The notes under the pieces are model-generated. The model searched no databases and had not been told where the DNA came from. It worked only from the letters and a program-made list of their open reading frames with translations. Shown in pieces: positions 44,460 through 57,062 of a stretch of 64,000 nt of DNA. Each line of letters starts with the position of its first letter. Positions within the stretch are counted from its first letter, which is position 1. The stretch is from Bromus sterilis (Eukaryota > Streptophyta > Magnoliopsida > Poales > Poaceae). The stretch covers positions 176,966,001 to 177,030,000 of the forward strand of contig OX465598.1 in NCBI GenBank assembly GCA_950022295.1, given 5' to 3'. Position numbers and translations under genes: made by a program.

Positions 44460-44583
44460 TACATCACCACACACAGAGTACAATCACACACACATACATT
44501 GCACCACGCTGCACACACGCACACATGATACACACCATGCACACATACACACAATACGCGATTAGCCATGGCCATGGCCATGG
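44460..44583. repeat. CA-rich microsatellite and GCCATG repeat
   Basis: An impure (CA)n tract with cacaca and acacatac words spans about 44460-44560. A pure gccatg triplication follows at 44565-44583. Both are in the LARD-like LTR. Confidence 0.85.
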
Positions 44584-44796
44584 CAGTAGCGACAGAAGGT
44601 AGCGCACGCGGGCGGGCGCGAACGCAGGCGAGTACGCGCGCGCACGAATGGCTTAGGGCGGCAATAGTATAAGCAGCAGCAAGCACAACACGCAACAGAA
44701 CGTGAGCTTGAGCTCCGGCCATGGCGGTCAAGCACGAGGGTGGAGGAAAACGGCACATATCGAGAGGGAAAACGAGGGGAATCGGTCGAGGAGCTC

Positions 44797-45270
44797 ACCA
44801 CGGAGCTCGTGGACATAGCTAAGAGGCGAGAGGACGACCGGGGGCGACGAGCTTGACGACGAGAGACAACGGCCGTGGCGGAGAACGGGTCGATCCCGAG
44901 CGTACTATGGCTCCCCATACGAACCAGTGGGCGCAGGCGAAGTGGACGTCGATGAGGAAGCCCATGGATATCTTTTCAGGCGCCGGGGATCTTGTTGGAC
45001 GCGGTGACGACGACGACCACGAAGAGCAGCGGACAGGCGGCGACCATTTGGATGAGGGCGACCGAGGAAGGGGGGAAATGAGGGCTAGAGTTTGTCCATC
45101 ACGTTGGGGCGTCCTTAACCATGTCGGAGATGCTATTGATGCTCGACACGGCGTCATCGGGCGCGTGGACGGACGGGCAGAGGCCACGCCACGGGTAGGG
45201 GAAAGGCCCCTGGTGGGCTTGGGCTTTTTACTGTAGCAACAAGCTCAAGTGCACAGTAGACCTTTTATAT
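44797..45270 (-). promoter_or_regulatory. TATA box and GC-rich exon-like block in the LARD-like LTR
   Basis: On the minus strand ATATAAAAGG (45270-45261) is followed by a CpG-rich block down to CTCCGTGGTGAG, with donor-like GT at 44798-44797. It lies about 570 bp from the LTR start. A second TATA candidate (CTATATATAG, about 41408-41417) lies near the LTR 3' end, so which one starts the genomic RNA is unclear. Confidence 0.4.
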
Positions 45271-45838
45271 TGTCCCTTATTCTCTGTTTTCTTTTGTATC
45301 TTCTATTTTACACTTTCTTTTCGCTCCAAAAGTCTTTTGTTAATTGTGTAAGTGGTCACCAAAAATCAAGGTGTAATATATTTGACAGCCCCAGAAAGCT
45401 TGGAGAGTATTTAAATTCATTTGAATTTTAATAGCAAGTGACTAAATTGGGTTGTTTTAGTCTTTTTTTGTATTGTTTAGGACATTTAAATATTCTAATA
45501 AATGTTGATCTCAATTTTAATATTACTTCATGATTATTTTCAATTTGATGAATTTCTTCCACCAACTTTTATGCAACTTTTCTTTTTTTCAGTTTCTATT
45601 AATTTTCCAGGGGCAATTTAATATTCTAAGATACTGGATTTATTTCTATAATTGCGTTGGGGATCATTTAAAATATTAAGAACATATTGTTTAATCATTT
45701 GATGATGTTTTATTTTGACTAGCACTTGCATTTTTAATGAAGTTGACTTATTTCCATAATGCATTTTAATTATGAAATATATGCTGACATCGAACATTAA
45801 TTAGGCTAACAAAGAAATTAGGATTTGGGGACGTTACA

Positions 45839-45852
45839 AATCTCCCCCACAA
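45839..45852 (-). other. Polypurine tract of the LARD-like element
   Basis: The minus strand reads TTGTGGGGGAGATT directly before the LTR start TGTAACGTCC. Confidence 0.85.
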
Positions 45853-47432
45853 CAAAGAATTCTCTTCCCGAGAATTAAAAGGTAGTGTAAGGGTTAAAGT
45901 TTCAGTTTCGCATTCTAACGATTCTTGTGGTGCTTGTTGTCCTTATCGAAGGATTTGACCCTTAATGTTGTTGACCCTTAATGTTGTTTCTCATTCTAAC
46001 GATTCTTGTGGTGCTTGTTGTCCTTATGGAAGGATTTGACCCTTAATGTTTCGCATTCTAACGATTCTTGAGTCTTGATGAGTGGTCCTACTTCCTTCGG
46101 GGGCTTCATCGTACTTACTGATAGTGTAGGAGGGGGATACTTAGGGGGTCAGATCGACACAAGGTTAATCAACCGGGGTTGTCCAAGGGAATGGGGTACA
46201 AAGTATCTTCCGAGTTTATACCCAGGGGAATACATCGATAAAAACAAAAGAAGGTACGCGAAGTTTCAAGCGGATAGGCATGCATTCGATGTCGACAACG
46301 AATGTTGAAAAGAGGTCCAGAGCATCAGGCGTAAGCATTGCGTCTGGTATCGGACTGAATATCACAAGGTATGTGACAAGAGTCAGGTTTCGATCCTGTG
46401 GAACTGTGGGTTATGTGCCCACATTGAATGAGAAGGGTGGTGACAATCAATGGGATTGAGTTGCAAGGTATGTCAGAGAACAACTTGGCAGCTATGTCAG
46501 CAACAACGTCAATACCAAGGGCGAGGAACGAAGAGAAACATTTTCCTTCTCGTTAAAACGAAGAAGACCAATCGGCAAAATTCTCGTCCATCAGTGGTTA
46601 CCGAAAAGTCATCAACAATGGCAACAAGGGGTTACTGGCGAGGTTGCACACCGAGGTGTTTATATAAGCAGGGGAATTATCACTGCTTAGGTTATATGAT
46701 CACAAAAAGGTTAAACAGACCAATGGAAACGAAATTGTGATGACACACAATTATTAGGTGTATATCTTTCCCAAGGGAAAGCAGAGCAAGACATACATGA
46801 CCAAGTCTGTATTTGCAGGCAGTTAAAGGAGGTTGTTGATGATAACACAAATCATCGAGGGGTAGGGATGGTATTTCACACGAAGAATCCAATTGACACA
46901 TGGAAGAAGCCATGTAAGATTAGTCAGATAATAATCCACCAAAGGTCGGGTGGTTCGGAAAGAATCTGATGTGAGTATCGACACTCAACCAGAAGGAGAA
47001 AGAATGCAAAGGCATCAGGTGATAGAAACAACGGAATAATTCGACGCTTAAGTACAAGGGAATTATAATTTCCAAGTCGGGAGGTGGATGTAATTATCCA
47101 TACGGACGTATCGGTGGTAGGGAATTTCAAAGGTGATGGGCACATAGGGTCTCTGAAATTTATCGGAGAGTATCTTCGGAATCTTTAGGTGAAGCAAGCA
47201 GTCATCTTGCGTGAAAATCTCTCCGGAAGGACAGAGGTTTGAGATCCTAGAGTTAGTGTTAGCAAAATCTTTAACCCGAAAAGATGAGAGATGAGAGTCC
47301 CAGAGTAAAGGTGCGGAAAAAAAGATCCTAATACCAGCCAGTTTGCGACGTGGGCCGATAAGCCACACGATGCTGTTAGTTAAGTAGTTTTGCAAAGACC
47401 AAGGAGTTGGAAGGGGTGTCCTACAGGCAGTC
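45853..47432 (-). other. Non-coding interior of the LARD-like element (about 1.6 kb)
   Basis: No frame on either strand resembles gag, protease, reverse transcriptase or integrase. The longest minus frame (47446-47063) starts inside the primer site and has no recognisable domain. A tandem repeat lies at 45909-46080. The element would need proteins supplied by a relative. Confidence 0.75.
45909..46080. repeat. Tandem repeat of 62-81 bp, 2.3 units
   Basis: The word cattctaacgattcttg starts at 45911, 45992 and 46054. The first unit has an extra internal duplication of ttgacccttaatgttg, which accounts for the longer first spacing. Confidence 0.9.
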
Positions 47433-47446
47433 GGCTCTGATACCAA
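47433..47446 (-). other. Primer binding site, initiator tRNA-Met
   Basis: The minus strand reads TTGGTATCAGAGCC, two bases after the LTR end. It is followed by CTGTAGGACACCC, also found after the primer site at 22933. Confidence 0.93.
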
Positions 47447-48096
47447 CTTGTGACGCCCCCAAAATCCGACCGTGTAAAGTAATCATACACGCAAGGTATC
47501 GAGATCAGGGACTCACGGTAAGATATCACAACACCACTCCACAAATAAAATAATACAAGATGTTTAATACAAGCCAGGGACCACGAGGGCTCGAATACAA
47601 CAGCTCGAGAGCACAAAGTTAGCGGAAGAAATAGTATCTGAGTACAAACACAAGAATACAAGCTTTTCTTAAGAAGGCTAGCACAAATATCAACAACGAT
47701 TGAAAAGGCGAGGCCTCCTGCCGGGGAACCTCCAAACTACTTCTGGTCGACGGGAACTCGACGATGAAGCAAGCACCGGGATCTTCTGCTCTTGGACTCC
47801 AAGGCTCCAACCTCGACTGCAACGGCCGATCAGGCAAAACAAAAAATGGGGAAATAAAGCAAGGGTGAGTATCTACCATACCCGCGAGTCTTACGTCCGC
47901 TACTAAGCAATTATGCATTTGTATCAAATGGAAAGGGGAGGCTATATATAGTGGACTGAATGGTAGAAAGTAAAAAGAAGGGTGAAAAGCTAGGCCTATC
48001 CAAGGCTAGCATCTTCCTACGAGTCTTGCAGCATGAGGAGAGAATAGCCAACGGTTAAAATAAAGCATAAAGTAACAATGCAGCTGAAGTTGCTGC

Positions 48097-49788
48097 TGTT
48101 GGAAATATGCCCTAGAGGCAATAATAATGTTGTGATTATCATACTTCCGTGTTCATGATATATGTTTATTTTCCATGTTGTAATTGTATTAACCGGAAAC
48201 ATAATGCATGTGTGTTTTCATAAACAACATCGCGTCCCTAATAAGCCTCTGCTATACTAGCTCGTTAATTAATGATGGTTATGGTTTCCTAACCATGAAC
48301 TTGAGTTGTTTATTAATTAATGGGATCATGTCATTAGAAGAATGACGTGATGGACAGACCCAACTAAGCACAAAAATATTGACCGTTTCATTAAGTTTAT
48401 ATTGTCATGCATTTTATTGCCAAGTATCATGTTTCTTAGACCCTGAGATTATGTTATTCCCGGGTACCGGAAGAATGCTTTGGGGACATCAACCATCACA
48501 TCGTGATAGGGTGATCATAAAGATGTCTTATGGGTAACCCTGAAAGTACTTGTTGAATTACATGAATCAAGACTTGGATTTGTCCCTCCATGTGACGGTG
48601 AGATATACTCTGGGCCCACTCGGTAATGCACATTCGATAATTCTTGCAAGCACGTAACTAATGAGTTAGTCACAGAGAATGTTGTATTACAGAACGAGTA
48701 AAGAGTACTTACCGGTAACGAGATTGAACTAGGTATAGCGATACCGACGATCAAATCTCGGGTAAGTAAAATATCGTGTGAAAAAGGAAATTGTGTACGG
48801 ATTATAGTCATCCACGACATAGTGGTTCAATCGATAAATATCTTTCTTGAATGTGTGGGAGTAATTATGGATATCATGGTCCCTCTAATGGTTATTGATC
48901 AGAGAGATGTCTCGATCATGTCTGCACATTCTCGTACCTGTAGGGTCACACACTTAACGTTCGGTAACGCTAGAATAGCTCTGGGATAATTTTATTAATG
49001 GTGTTCTAATATTTTTCGAAGTCTCGGATGAGATCCTAGACATCACGCGGAGCTCCAGAAGAGTCCGGAGGTAAAGATTTATATATGGCAAGTTGATTTC
49101 AGGGTTCCGAAAAAGTTTAGGATTTTTTCGGCAGTGCCGGAATGGTCTAGAAGGTTCCGGAGGGTCCCACTATGGGCCCCACCTATTTTGGACGACCAAG
49201 GGTGGTCCACTAGTCCATGTGACCAGCCCTACTTGGTTATTTATGCCAATAAATGGGAAGCCCTTCAATGGGATGGTTACCTATCTTAAAAGAAAGGTGT
49301 TACCATGTTTTAAATGAGAGAGGGATTTTTACTAGGGAATTGAAGTGGCTACAACTTCCTTGCCTATATAAGAGAGGGGAAAGGCTCACCAAGAATCCCT
49401 AAGTCCTTCCACACCTCCTCCTCTCTCACGTGCATCGCTTGGCGAAGCCCTTCCCGCGGGAAACTCTTCACCATATCCACCACCACGTCGTTGTGCTGCT
49501 GGAATCGATCCCATCTATTTCTCCCTCTTGCTTGATGGATCAAGAAGAAGAAAACATAATCGAGTTGTACGTGTGCAAACCTCCAGAGGTACTGCTCGTT
49601 TGCAGTGCTGATCGGATCGAACTTCACCAACAACTTCACCAAGCTACGTTGAAATAAATGTTCAACACACGTGTTCTTCGAGGGTACGATGATCTACTCT
49701 CCCCATTACTAGCATCTTCTAGATTGGATCTTGGATGTTGCTTCCAATGTGAAATAAATTTTTGTTTTATATCGCGCAATCTCCTACA
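48097..49788 (+). repeat. 5' LTR of the BARE/Angela-type Copia (1692 bp)
   Basis: The TATA box CTATATAAG lies at 49364-49372. It is followed by a primer site. It differs from the 3' LTR at many positions, so insertion is much older than that of the Copia at 4751. Confidence 0.93.
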
Positions 49789-51043
49789 GTGGTATCAGAT
49801 TTAGTTCTATGCGTAGATGCTTTGTACGGTTAGAACTCAATGAGTTGTGGGCGTTGTTCTTCTTGTTGCTACCCTTCCATGTGTATTTTTGGTTTTGCGG
49901 TATGGTTTGATGCAGCGGCCCGGACCAACTTTACAATCTTCGGATTGAGACCGGTTCCGCACTTGACATCCAACTTGTATTTCACATGCGGCCTACGGGT
50001 GTCAGTCGCTCTTACCATAGTATTAACCACATTTACAAAGGAGGGATCTTATGAGATTAAGAAGCAATTTGTTATATCAACGTTGTGTTTTTTTGTGTAG
50101 GTAAGAACGGTTCTTAGGCAAAACCCTAGAAGCCACGTAAAATTGCAAATAATAAGCGAGAGTCATCTAACTTGTTTTTGTAGGGGTGCTTGTGATGTGG
50201 TATAGCCCAAACTGTTCATATGATATATTTGTGATGTATGCGATGATCATGTTTTGTAATGTTTCACGACTTGCATGTCGATGAGTACGGCAACCGGCAG
50301 GAGCCATGTGGTTGTCTTAATTATTTATTGTATGACCTGTGTGTCAACTTCAAACGCCATGTAATTGCATTACTTTATCGCTATGAGTTAGCAATAGTTG
50401 TAGATGCAACGTGGTGTAGACAACCAAGATGCCATAAGGTGGAGACCAACATGGTGCCATAATAGATATCATGTCCGTGCGTTCAAGATGGAGATCAAGG
50501 CGCAATAAAAGGGCTATACCATGTCACATATTTATGAATGTGATGTTTATCCTTTTATGCATGTTATTTTGTGTGTGCACGACGGTAGCATTATAAGATG
50601 ATCCCTCACACTAAATACCAAGATAAACGTGTTCTCCCTTAGTATGCACCGTCGCGAAAGTTCATCATTTTGAAGCATCTCGTGATGATCGGATGTGGTA
50701 AACTCTACGTTCACATACGACGGGTGTAAGCCAGTTTTATACATGCAAAAATACTTTGGTTAACTTGACGAGCCTAGCATGTACAAACATGGCCTCGGAA
50801 CGCAAAGAACCGAAAGGTTAAACACGAGTCATATGAATGATATGATCAACATTTTGATGTTCACCATTGAAACTACATCTTCTCTCGTGAAGATCGGACT
50901 TGGTGTAGTGGATTTGGATCGTGTACCACTAGACAACTATGAGGGATGTTGATTTAAGTGGGAGTTCTTTAGTAATTTGATTAAACTGAACTCATTATGA
51001 TGAACATAGTCTAAAATTTTATTTTTCTAAAATGTTGTAGATC
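49789..51043 (+). other. Primer site and leader of the BARE/Angela-type Copia
   Basis: TGGTATCAGA (49790-49799) is the initiator-Met primer site with its last bases mutated (ttt instead of gcc). The remaining 1.2 kb is an AT-rich leader without recognisable coding. Confidence 0.8.
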
Positions 51044-52160
51044 ATGGCCCGCATAGCTCAGTTCAACTTCAGCGCATTCCTTGAAAAATAAAAACTAAAA
51101 TCATCTAGTTCAAACTTCACTGAATGGCACCGCAACCTGAGGATTATCCTCACTGGGTGTAAGAAGCAATATGTGCTCGATGCCGCGATAGGTGACCCAC
51201 CTGCGGACGATGCTCCAGAAGCAGAACATAACGTCTATGAGACACGCAAAGATGACCACATTATAGTTTCTTGCGCCATCCTTAAATCTCTGGGTACTGA
51301 TCTCCAGAAACGTTTTGAACATCATGGCGCCTATGAGATGGTTGAAGAGCTGAAAACCATATTTCAGACTCAGACCCGCGCTGAGAGATATGAGATCTCT
51401 GATAAGTTCTATAAATGTAAGATGGAGGAGCACAGCTCTGTCAATGAACATGTTGTAACCATGGGAGGCTATATCCAGCGCCTAATTCAGCTGGGATGTG
51501 TGATCCCAGATGATTTAATCACTGACAGGGTGCTGGAGTCGCTCCCTCTGAGCTAAAAGGCTTTTGCTGGACTATAACATGCAAGGCATGAATAAGACTC
51601 TCAATGAGCTTTTCGCGATGCTGAAATCTGCGGAAGTGGACATCAAGAAAGAACATCAAATGTTGATGGTCAATAAGACCAGAAGTTTCAAGAAGGCTAA
51701 AGCCAAAAAGGGACACTTCAAGAAGAGTGGCAAGTCGGCTGCCGCTCGGGGCGGCAAACCTGTTGTCACGCCTGTGAAGCCCAAGGCTGGTCCTAAGACG
51801 GACACTTTGTGTTTTAACTGCAAGGGAGAAGGTCATTGGAAGCGCAACTGCCCCAAGTACTTGGCGGATAAGAAGGCTGGCAATGTCAAAGGTATATTTG
51901 ATATACATGTTATTGATGTGTACCTTACTAGTTCTCGTAGTAGTGCCTGGGTATTTGATACTGGTTCGGTTGCTCATATTTGCAATTCGAAACAGGAGCT
52001 ACAGAATAAACGGAGACTGACGAGGGATGAGGCGATGATGAGCGTCGGAAATGGATTGAAGGTTGATGTCATCGCCGTCAGGATGTTACCTGTTCATCTA
52101 ACTTCGGGATTAGTTTTAAACCTTAATAATTGTTATTTGGTTCCTGCGTTAAGAAGAAAA
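51044..52160 (+). pseudogene. Copia gag and protease, with stops
   Basis: The gag start reads MARIAQFNFSAFLEK then a stop at about 51089. The frame 51173-51556 continues gag (ILKSLGTDLQKRFEHHGAYE) to a stop. Frame 51564-52217 has the end of gag (MLDYNMQGMNKTLNELFAML), a basic linker, the zinc knuckle CFNCKGEGHWKRNC and the protease WVFDTGSVAHICNS, with intact DTGS. At about 52150, after NNCYLVPAL, the reading jumps to the start of reverse transcriptase; the whole integrase is absent. Stops and the deletion make it non-functional. Confidence 0.88.
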
Positions 52161-52174
52161 CAGACGTTGATGGG

Positions 52175-52179
52175 AATGT
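52175..52179. repeat. Target site duplication aatgt, left copy
   Basis: aatgt recurs at 53950-53954, directly after the solo LTR. Joining the two sides restores continuous reverse transcriptase coding. Confidence 0.93.
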
Positions 52180-53949
52180 TGTTGGGGCTCGGGGCAGAAA
52201 AGACAAACTTTTCATAACCTACGATACCCAATCCCAAGACCTATGCTATGTCGATGCAAGTAACGGATGGAATTAGATCGCATACCAGTATGTAGTCTGT
52301 TAAGCGGGAAACGTTCCCGCGTGAACGTGGTTGGTGTAGTCGTACCGGCAATCCCCGATGCCTCGCAGCTCAACAATGACTGCGATAGCCACCTGGTCCT
52401 TGAGACCGATGACGGGATTACGTCCCCGTCGGAACGTTGTCGGTGAAGATGCTGCGATACGGCCACGACGATGAAGTAGCGCCACAAGTGTAGCGCCTCG
52501 CGGGATTATACACATACAGTGTACCCGACGTCCCTCCGGGCTCTGAACCAGGCGAGCAGCGGAAAGAAGATGGATTCGGATCCCGATTCCAGCAGCACGA
52601 CGGCTTGCGTATGGTGGAGAAATCCCCAACCTAGTGCAGACTCCATACGAGGGGAGTCCGCTCATAGGAGGGAGAAAGGAGGAAGAGAGAATTTATTGGA
52701 TGAATAAAAAGGAATCCCTACCCCTCATTATATAGGCCGAGGGGGGTGGGAACCTTCATCCCTCCCTGAGGTGGGACTAATCCCACCAAGGGGGGTGGTG
52801 CGCCGGCCAGGGGGGGAGTGGGCCCCTCCCTTGGCGCAAGGCCCAAGGGGGGAGGCTCCTCCTTCCCCTAATGGGCCCTATGAGGCCCATGTACCATTTT
52901 AATTCATTTTTTATTATATTTAATTATATTTTCATATTTAATTAGGATAATTAAATAATACAACATTAATTAAACATTATTAAATATATTTTGAACCTTT
53001 CAAAATACCCAGAACAACTACCGGCCTTCACCGGAACAATTCCGGTATTCTCTCCTATTTCTCCGGTGATCCCGAATCTATCCTTACTACGTCGAATAGC
53101 CTTAATTGTAACACCCTACGGTCCGGGAAATAGCAGACATTATCGAGAAAATCTCATTGATCAATGACTAATCAATTGGATCTGGTTACAATCCTTGATA
53201 GCCCCTGCGCTTCCATCGAATGAACTTCAATCGCTGTTGGATCTGCTAACTGTGTGCATGTTCCCTTTTTCCTATGGTACTTTTCTTGTCCGAGGTTTGA
53301 TCATCGATATCCAATATACCTGGTTCGTCCTTGTTCTCAATGAACAAGTTTACTCGTTCCCGTGATATTAAAACTCTGTGACCTAGTCACATGTTTGCGC
53401 AAACCTTATGTTGCAATATCACCGAGTGGGCCCATAGTACCTATCCATCACTCGGATGGACAAATCCCGCTTTGATCTATTTTCATACTCATCAACCATC
53501 TATTTCGGAATACCCAAAGTGCACTGTTATGGCCAACATATTTTAGTCAGGCCGTGGGATACAAATCAAAGTCTCCTCATAGATGACAATTACGTATGAT
53601 CATTACGGTCAAAGGATCTGGTCACTACGTTATAGTTATCGCAATGTCGAACTATGTGACTTGATCATATCGCAACACTTCTGGTGGGTGTATGTCCATC
53701 ATATCATTATCCCAATGATCCGACACCATTGCTAACAGACTTATTTGTCGCATGATCAGGAAACCTTGATCATCAATCGCCCAATGGACTAGTATACTAG
53801 AGTTAACTAGGGACCTGGTTGTTTGTATACCACACCTGTATTAAGGTTTTCGCCTAATACAGTTATAGCATAGTATAAAACGTATTATGAACTAATGGAT
53901 TATGCTCAATAAAACATATTTTATTTGTCTCTAGGGCACATTCCCAACA
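52180..53949 (-). mobile_element. Solo Copia LTR (1770 bp)
   Basis: On the minus strand it starts TGTTGGGAATGTGCCCTAGAG (53949) and ends CCGAGCCCCAACA (52180), with a perfect aatgt duplication. TATATAAT on the minus strand lies at about 52727-52735. The start resembles Angela-group Copia LTRs but the body differs from those at 48097. No internal region remains, so it is a solo LTR. ORFs inside are chance. Confidence 0.92.
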
Positions 53950-53954
53950 AATGT

Positions 53955-55310
53955 TACTTTACATAAAGCTCGACTTGTGGCAAAAGGTTTTCGACAAATT
54001 CAAGGAGTGGACTACGATGAGACCTTCGCACCGGTAGAGATGCTTAATTCTGTTAGGGTTCTACTAGCAATTGTTGCTTATTTCGATTATGAAATTTGGT
54101 AGATGGATGTCAAAATTGCATTCCTCAATGGAAATATGGAAGAAGAGTTGTACATGGTACAACCCCAAGGTTTTTTCAATCCTAAGGATGCTGGTAAAGT
54201 GTGCAAGCTTCAGCGTTCCATCTATGGACTAAAGCAAGCATCCCGGAGTTGGAATCTTCGATTTGATGAGGTTATCAAAGGTTTTGGATTTGTCCAAAAT
54301 TATAAAGAAGCTTGTGTTTAAAAGAAAGTGAGTGGGAGCTCGGTTGCATTTTGATTTTATATGTAGATGACATATTACTAATTGGGAATGACGTGGAGCT
54401 GCTTAACAGTGTGAAAGATTTTTTGAATAACAATTTTTTAATGAAAGATCTTGGTGAAGCTTCATACATATTAGGCATTAAGATCTATAGAGATAGATCA
54501 AGACGCTTAATAGCACTTAGTCAAAGTACATACCTTGAGAAGATAGTGAAGAAATTCAATATGCAGGATGCAAAGAAAGGTTCTTTGCCCATGTTACAAG
54601 GTAAGCCATTGAGTAGGACTCAGTGTCCAACTACGGCAACAGAAAGGGAAAGAATGAATAAAATTCCCTATGCCTCGGCCATAGGTTCTGTTATGTATGC
54701 CATGTTGTGTAGTAGACCAGATGTGTCCCATGCTCTTAGTTTGACGAGCAGGTACCAGAGTGATCCTGGAGAAGCTCATTGGACAACAGTTAAAAATATC
54801 CTTAAGTACATAAAGAGGACTAAGGACATGTTTCTTGTCTACGGTCGTGATGAAGATCTCTTCGTAAAAGGTTACGTCGATGCTAGCTTCAATACTGATC
54901 TAGATGATTCAAAATCTCAAACAGGGTATGTCTTTATCTTGTACGGAGCTGTGGTTAGCTGGAGGAGTTCCAAGAAGAGCGTCATTGTGAGATCTACATT
55001 ACAGGTGGAGTATATGGCCGCTTCTGAAGCACCGATAGAAGGGATATGGCTTAATGAATTTGTCACTGAACTCGGCATTGTTCCGAGTGCCCTGGATCCC
55101 ATGGAAATCTTCTGTGACAACACTGGTGACATTGCTCTAGCCAAGGAACCAAGATGTCAGAAGAGCTCCAAGCATATCAAACGCCGGTTTCATCAAATTC
55201 ATGAGCATGTCAATGAAGGAGATGTTACCATTAGCAAAGTACATACGGATCAGAATATCGCAGATCCATTTACTAAAGTTCTTCCACAAACAAAACATGA
55301 TAAACACTAG
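53955..55310 (+). pseudogene. Copia reverse transcriptase and RNase H, with stops
   Basis: The first codons of the domain lie at 52151-52174, before the solo LTR. From 53955 the reading continues KARLVAKGFRQIQGVDYDET, then YEIW followed by TAG (where the family has Gln), and MDVKIAFLNGNMEEELYMVQ. After a stop and frame change at about 54320 it gives LILYVDDILLIGND with the catalytic YVDD. RNase H follows with VDASF, STLQVEYMAASEA and CDNTG, ending at a TAG at 55308. The normal TEAEY of RNase H reads LQVEY. Confidence 0.9.
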
Positions 55311-55365
55311 AATGCCATGGGTGTTAGATTTCTGCCAATGTAAAATACATTATTGACTCTAGTGC

Positions 55366-55376
55366 AAGTGGGAGAC
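55366..55376 (+). other. Polypurine tract of the BARE/Angela-type Copia
   Basis: AAGTGGGAGAC directly precedes the 3' LTR start TGTTGG. Confidence 0.88.
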
Positions 55377-57062
55377 TGTTGGAAATATGCCCTAGAGGCA
55401 ATAATAAAGTTGTTATTATCATATTTCCGTGTTCATGATATATGTTTATTTTCCATGCTGTATTTGTATTAACCAGAAACATAATGCATGTGTGGTTGCA
55501 TAAACAACATCGCGTCCCTAGTAAGCCTATGCTATACTAGCTCGCTAATTAATGATGGTTATGGTTTCTTAACCATGAACATGAGTTGTTTATTAATTAA
55601 TGGGATCATTTCATTAGAAGAATGACGTGATGGACAGACCCAACTAAGCAAAACAATATTGATCGTTTAATTAATTTTATATTTTCATGCCTTTTATTGT
55701 CAAGTATCATGTTTCCTAGACCATGAGATTATGTTATTCCCGGGTACCGGAATAATAATTTGGGGACATCAACCATCACATCATGATAGGGTGATCATAA
55801 AGATGTCTTACGGTTATCTCTGAAAGTACTTGTTGAATTACATGAATCAAGACTGGGATTTTTCCGTCCGTGTGACGGTGAGATATACTCTGGGCCCACT
55901 CGGTAATGCACATTCGGTAACGCTTGCAAGCACGTAACTAATGAGTTAGTCACAGAGAATGTTGTATTACAGAACGAGTAAAGAGTACTTACCGTTAACG
56001 AGATTGAACTAGGTATAGAGATACCGATGATCGAATCTCGGGTAAGTAAAATATCGTGTGACAAAGAAATTGTGTATGGATCATAGTAGTCCACGACATA
56101 GTGGTTCAATCGATAAAGATCTTCGTTGAATTTGTGGGAGTCGATATCCTGGCCCCTCTAATGGTTATTGATCAGAGAGATGTCTCGATCATGTCTGCAC
56201 ATTCTCGAACCCGTAGGGTCACACACTTAACGTTCGTTAACGCTAGAATAGCTATGGAATAATTTTATTAATGGTGTTCGAATATTGTTCGGAGTCTCGG
56301 ATGAGATCCTAGACATCACGAGGAGCTCTGGAAGAGTCCGGAGGTAAAGATTTATATATGGCAAGTTGATTTCAAGGTTCCGGAAAAGTTCAGGATTTTT
56401 TCGGCAGTGTCGGAATGTTCTAGAAGGTTCCGAAGGGTCCCACTATGGTCCCCACCTGTTTTGGACGACCAAGGGTGGTCCACTAGTCCATGTGACCATC
56501 CCTCCTTGGTTATTTATGGCAATAAATGGGAAGCCCTTCAATGGGATGGTTACCACTCTTAAAAGAAAGGTGTTACCATCTTATAAATGAGAGAGGGGTT
56601 TTCACTTGGGAATTGAAGTGGCTACAACCTCCTTGCCTATATAAGAGAGGGGAAAGGCTCACCAGGAATCCCTAAGTCCTTCCACACCTCCTCCTCCCTC
56701 ATGTGCATCGCTTGGCGAAGCCCTGCTCGGGGGAAACTCTTCACCATATCCACCACATCGCCGTTGTGCTGCTGAAATCGATCCCATTTATTTCTCCCTC
56801 TTGCTTGCTGGATCAAGAAGAAGGAGACGTCATCGGGTTGTATGTGTGCAAGCCTCCGGAGGTACTGCTCGTTTGCAGTGCTGATCGGATCGAACTTCGC
56901 CAACAACTTCACCAAGCTGCGTTGAAATAAACTTTCAACGCGCGTGTTTTTCGAGGGTACGATGATCTACTCTCCCCGTTACTAGCATCTTCTAGATTGG
57001 ATCTTGGATGTTGCTTCCGCATGTGAGATAAATTTTTGTTTTCTATCGCGCAATCTCCTACA
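55377..57062 (+). repeat. 3' LTR of the BARE/Angela-type Copia (1686 bp)
   Basis: It aligns end to end with 48097-49788 with many substitutions and small gaps. TATA at about 56638-56646. The decayed duplication gctat follows at 57063-57067. Confidence 0.93.

Larger units (their letters stand above)
37133..45838 (-). repeat. 3' LTR of the LARD-like element (about 4.92 kb plus a solo LTR insertion)
   Basis: On the minus strand it starts TGTAACGTCCCC at 45838 and ends near 37133; its sister at 47449 ends in GGGGGCGTCACA. The last few bases at 37133 are altered or lost (tgccccaaaatcgg against tgtgacgcccccaaaatcc). It is split by 37263-41039. Parts: AT-rich U3 with ATATAAAAGG at 45261-45270, GC-rich block 45236-44797, a CA-rich microsatellite, then a long region repeated at 57068-57705 and 62015-64000. 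ORFs shared by the two LTRs (for example 43922-44152) are chance frames carried by the LTR. Confidence 0.85.
48097..57062 (+). mobile_element. BARE/Angela/WIS-type Copia element, internally deleted, with nested solo LTR
   Basis: LTRs at 48097-49788 and 55377-57062 start TGTTGGAAATATGCCCTAGAGG and end CAATCTCCTACA. Flanks are gctgc (48092-48096) and gctat (57063-57067); the empty site in the sister LTR (gttgctgcagcattg, about 41554) shows that the original duplication was gctgc and two bases have since changed. The interior has leader, gag, protease, then reverse transcriptase and RNase H; integrase is deleted. A solo LTR lies at 52180-53949. Confidence 0.93.

Noticed and set aside
44308..44602. 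His/Thr-rich ORFs over the CA repeat
   Set aside because: They are translations of a microsatellite.
47063..47446. 127-codon minus ORF at the start of the LARD-like interior
   Set aside because: It begins inside the primer binding site and shows no gag motif or other domain.
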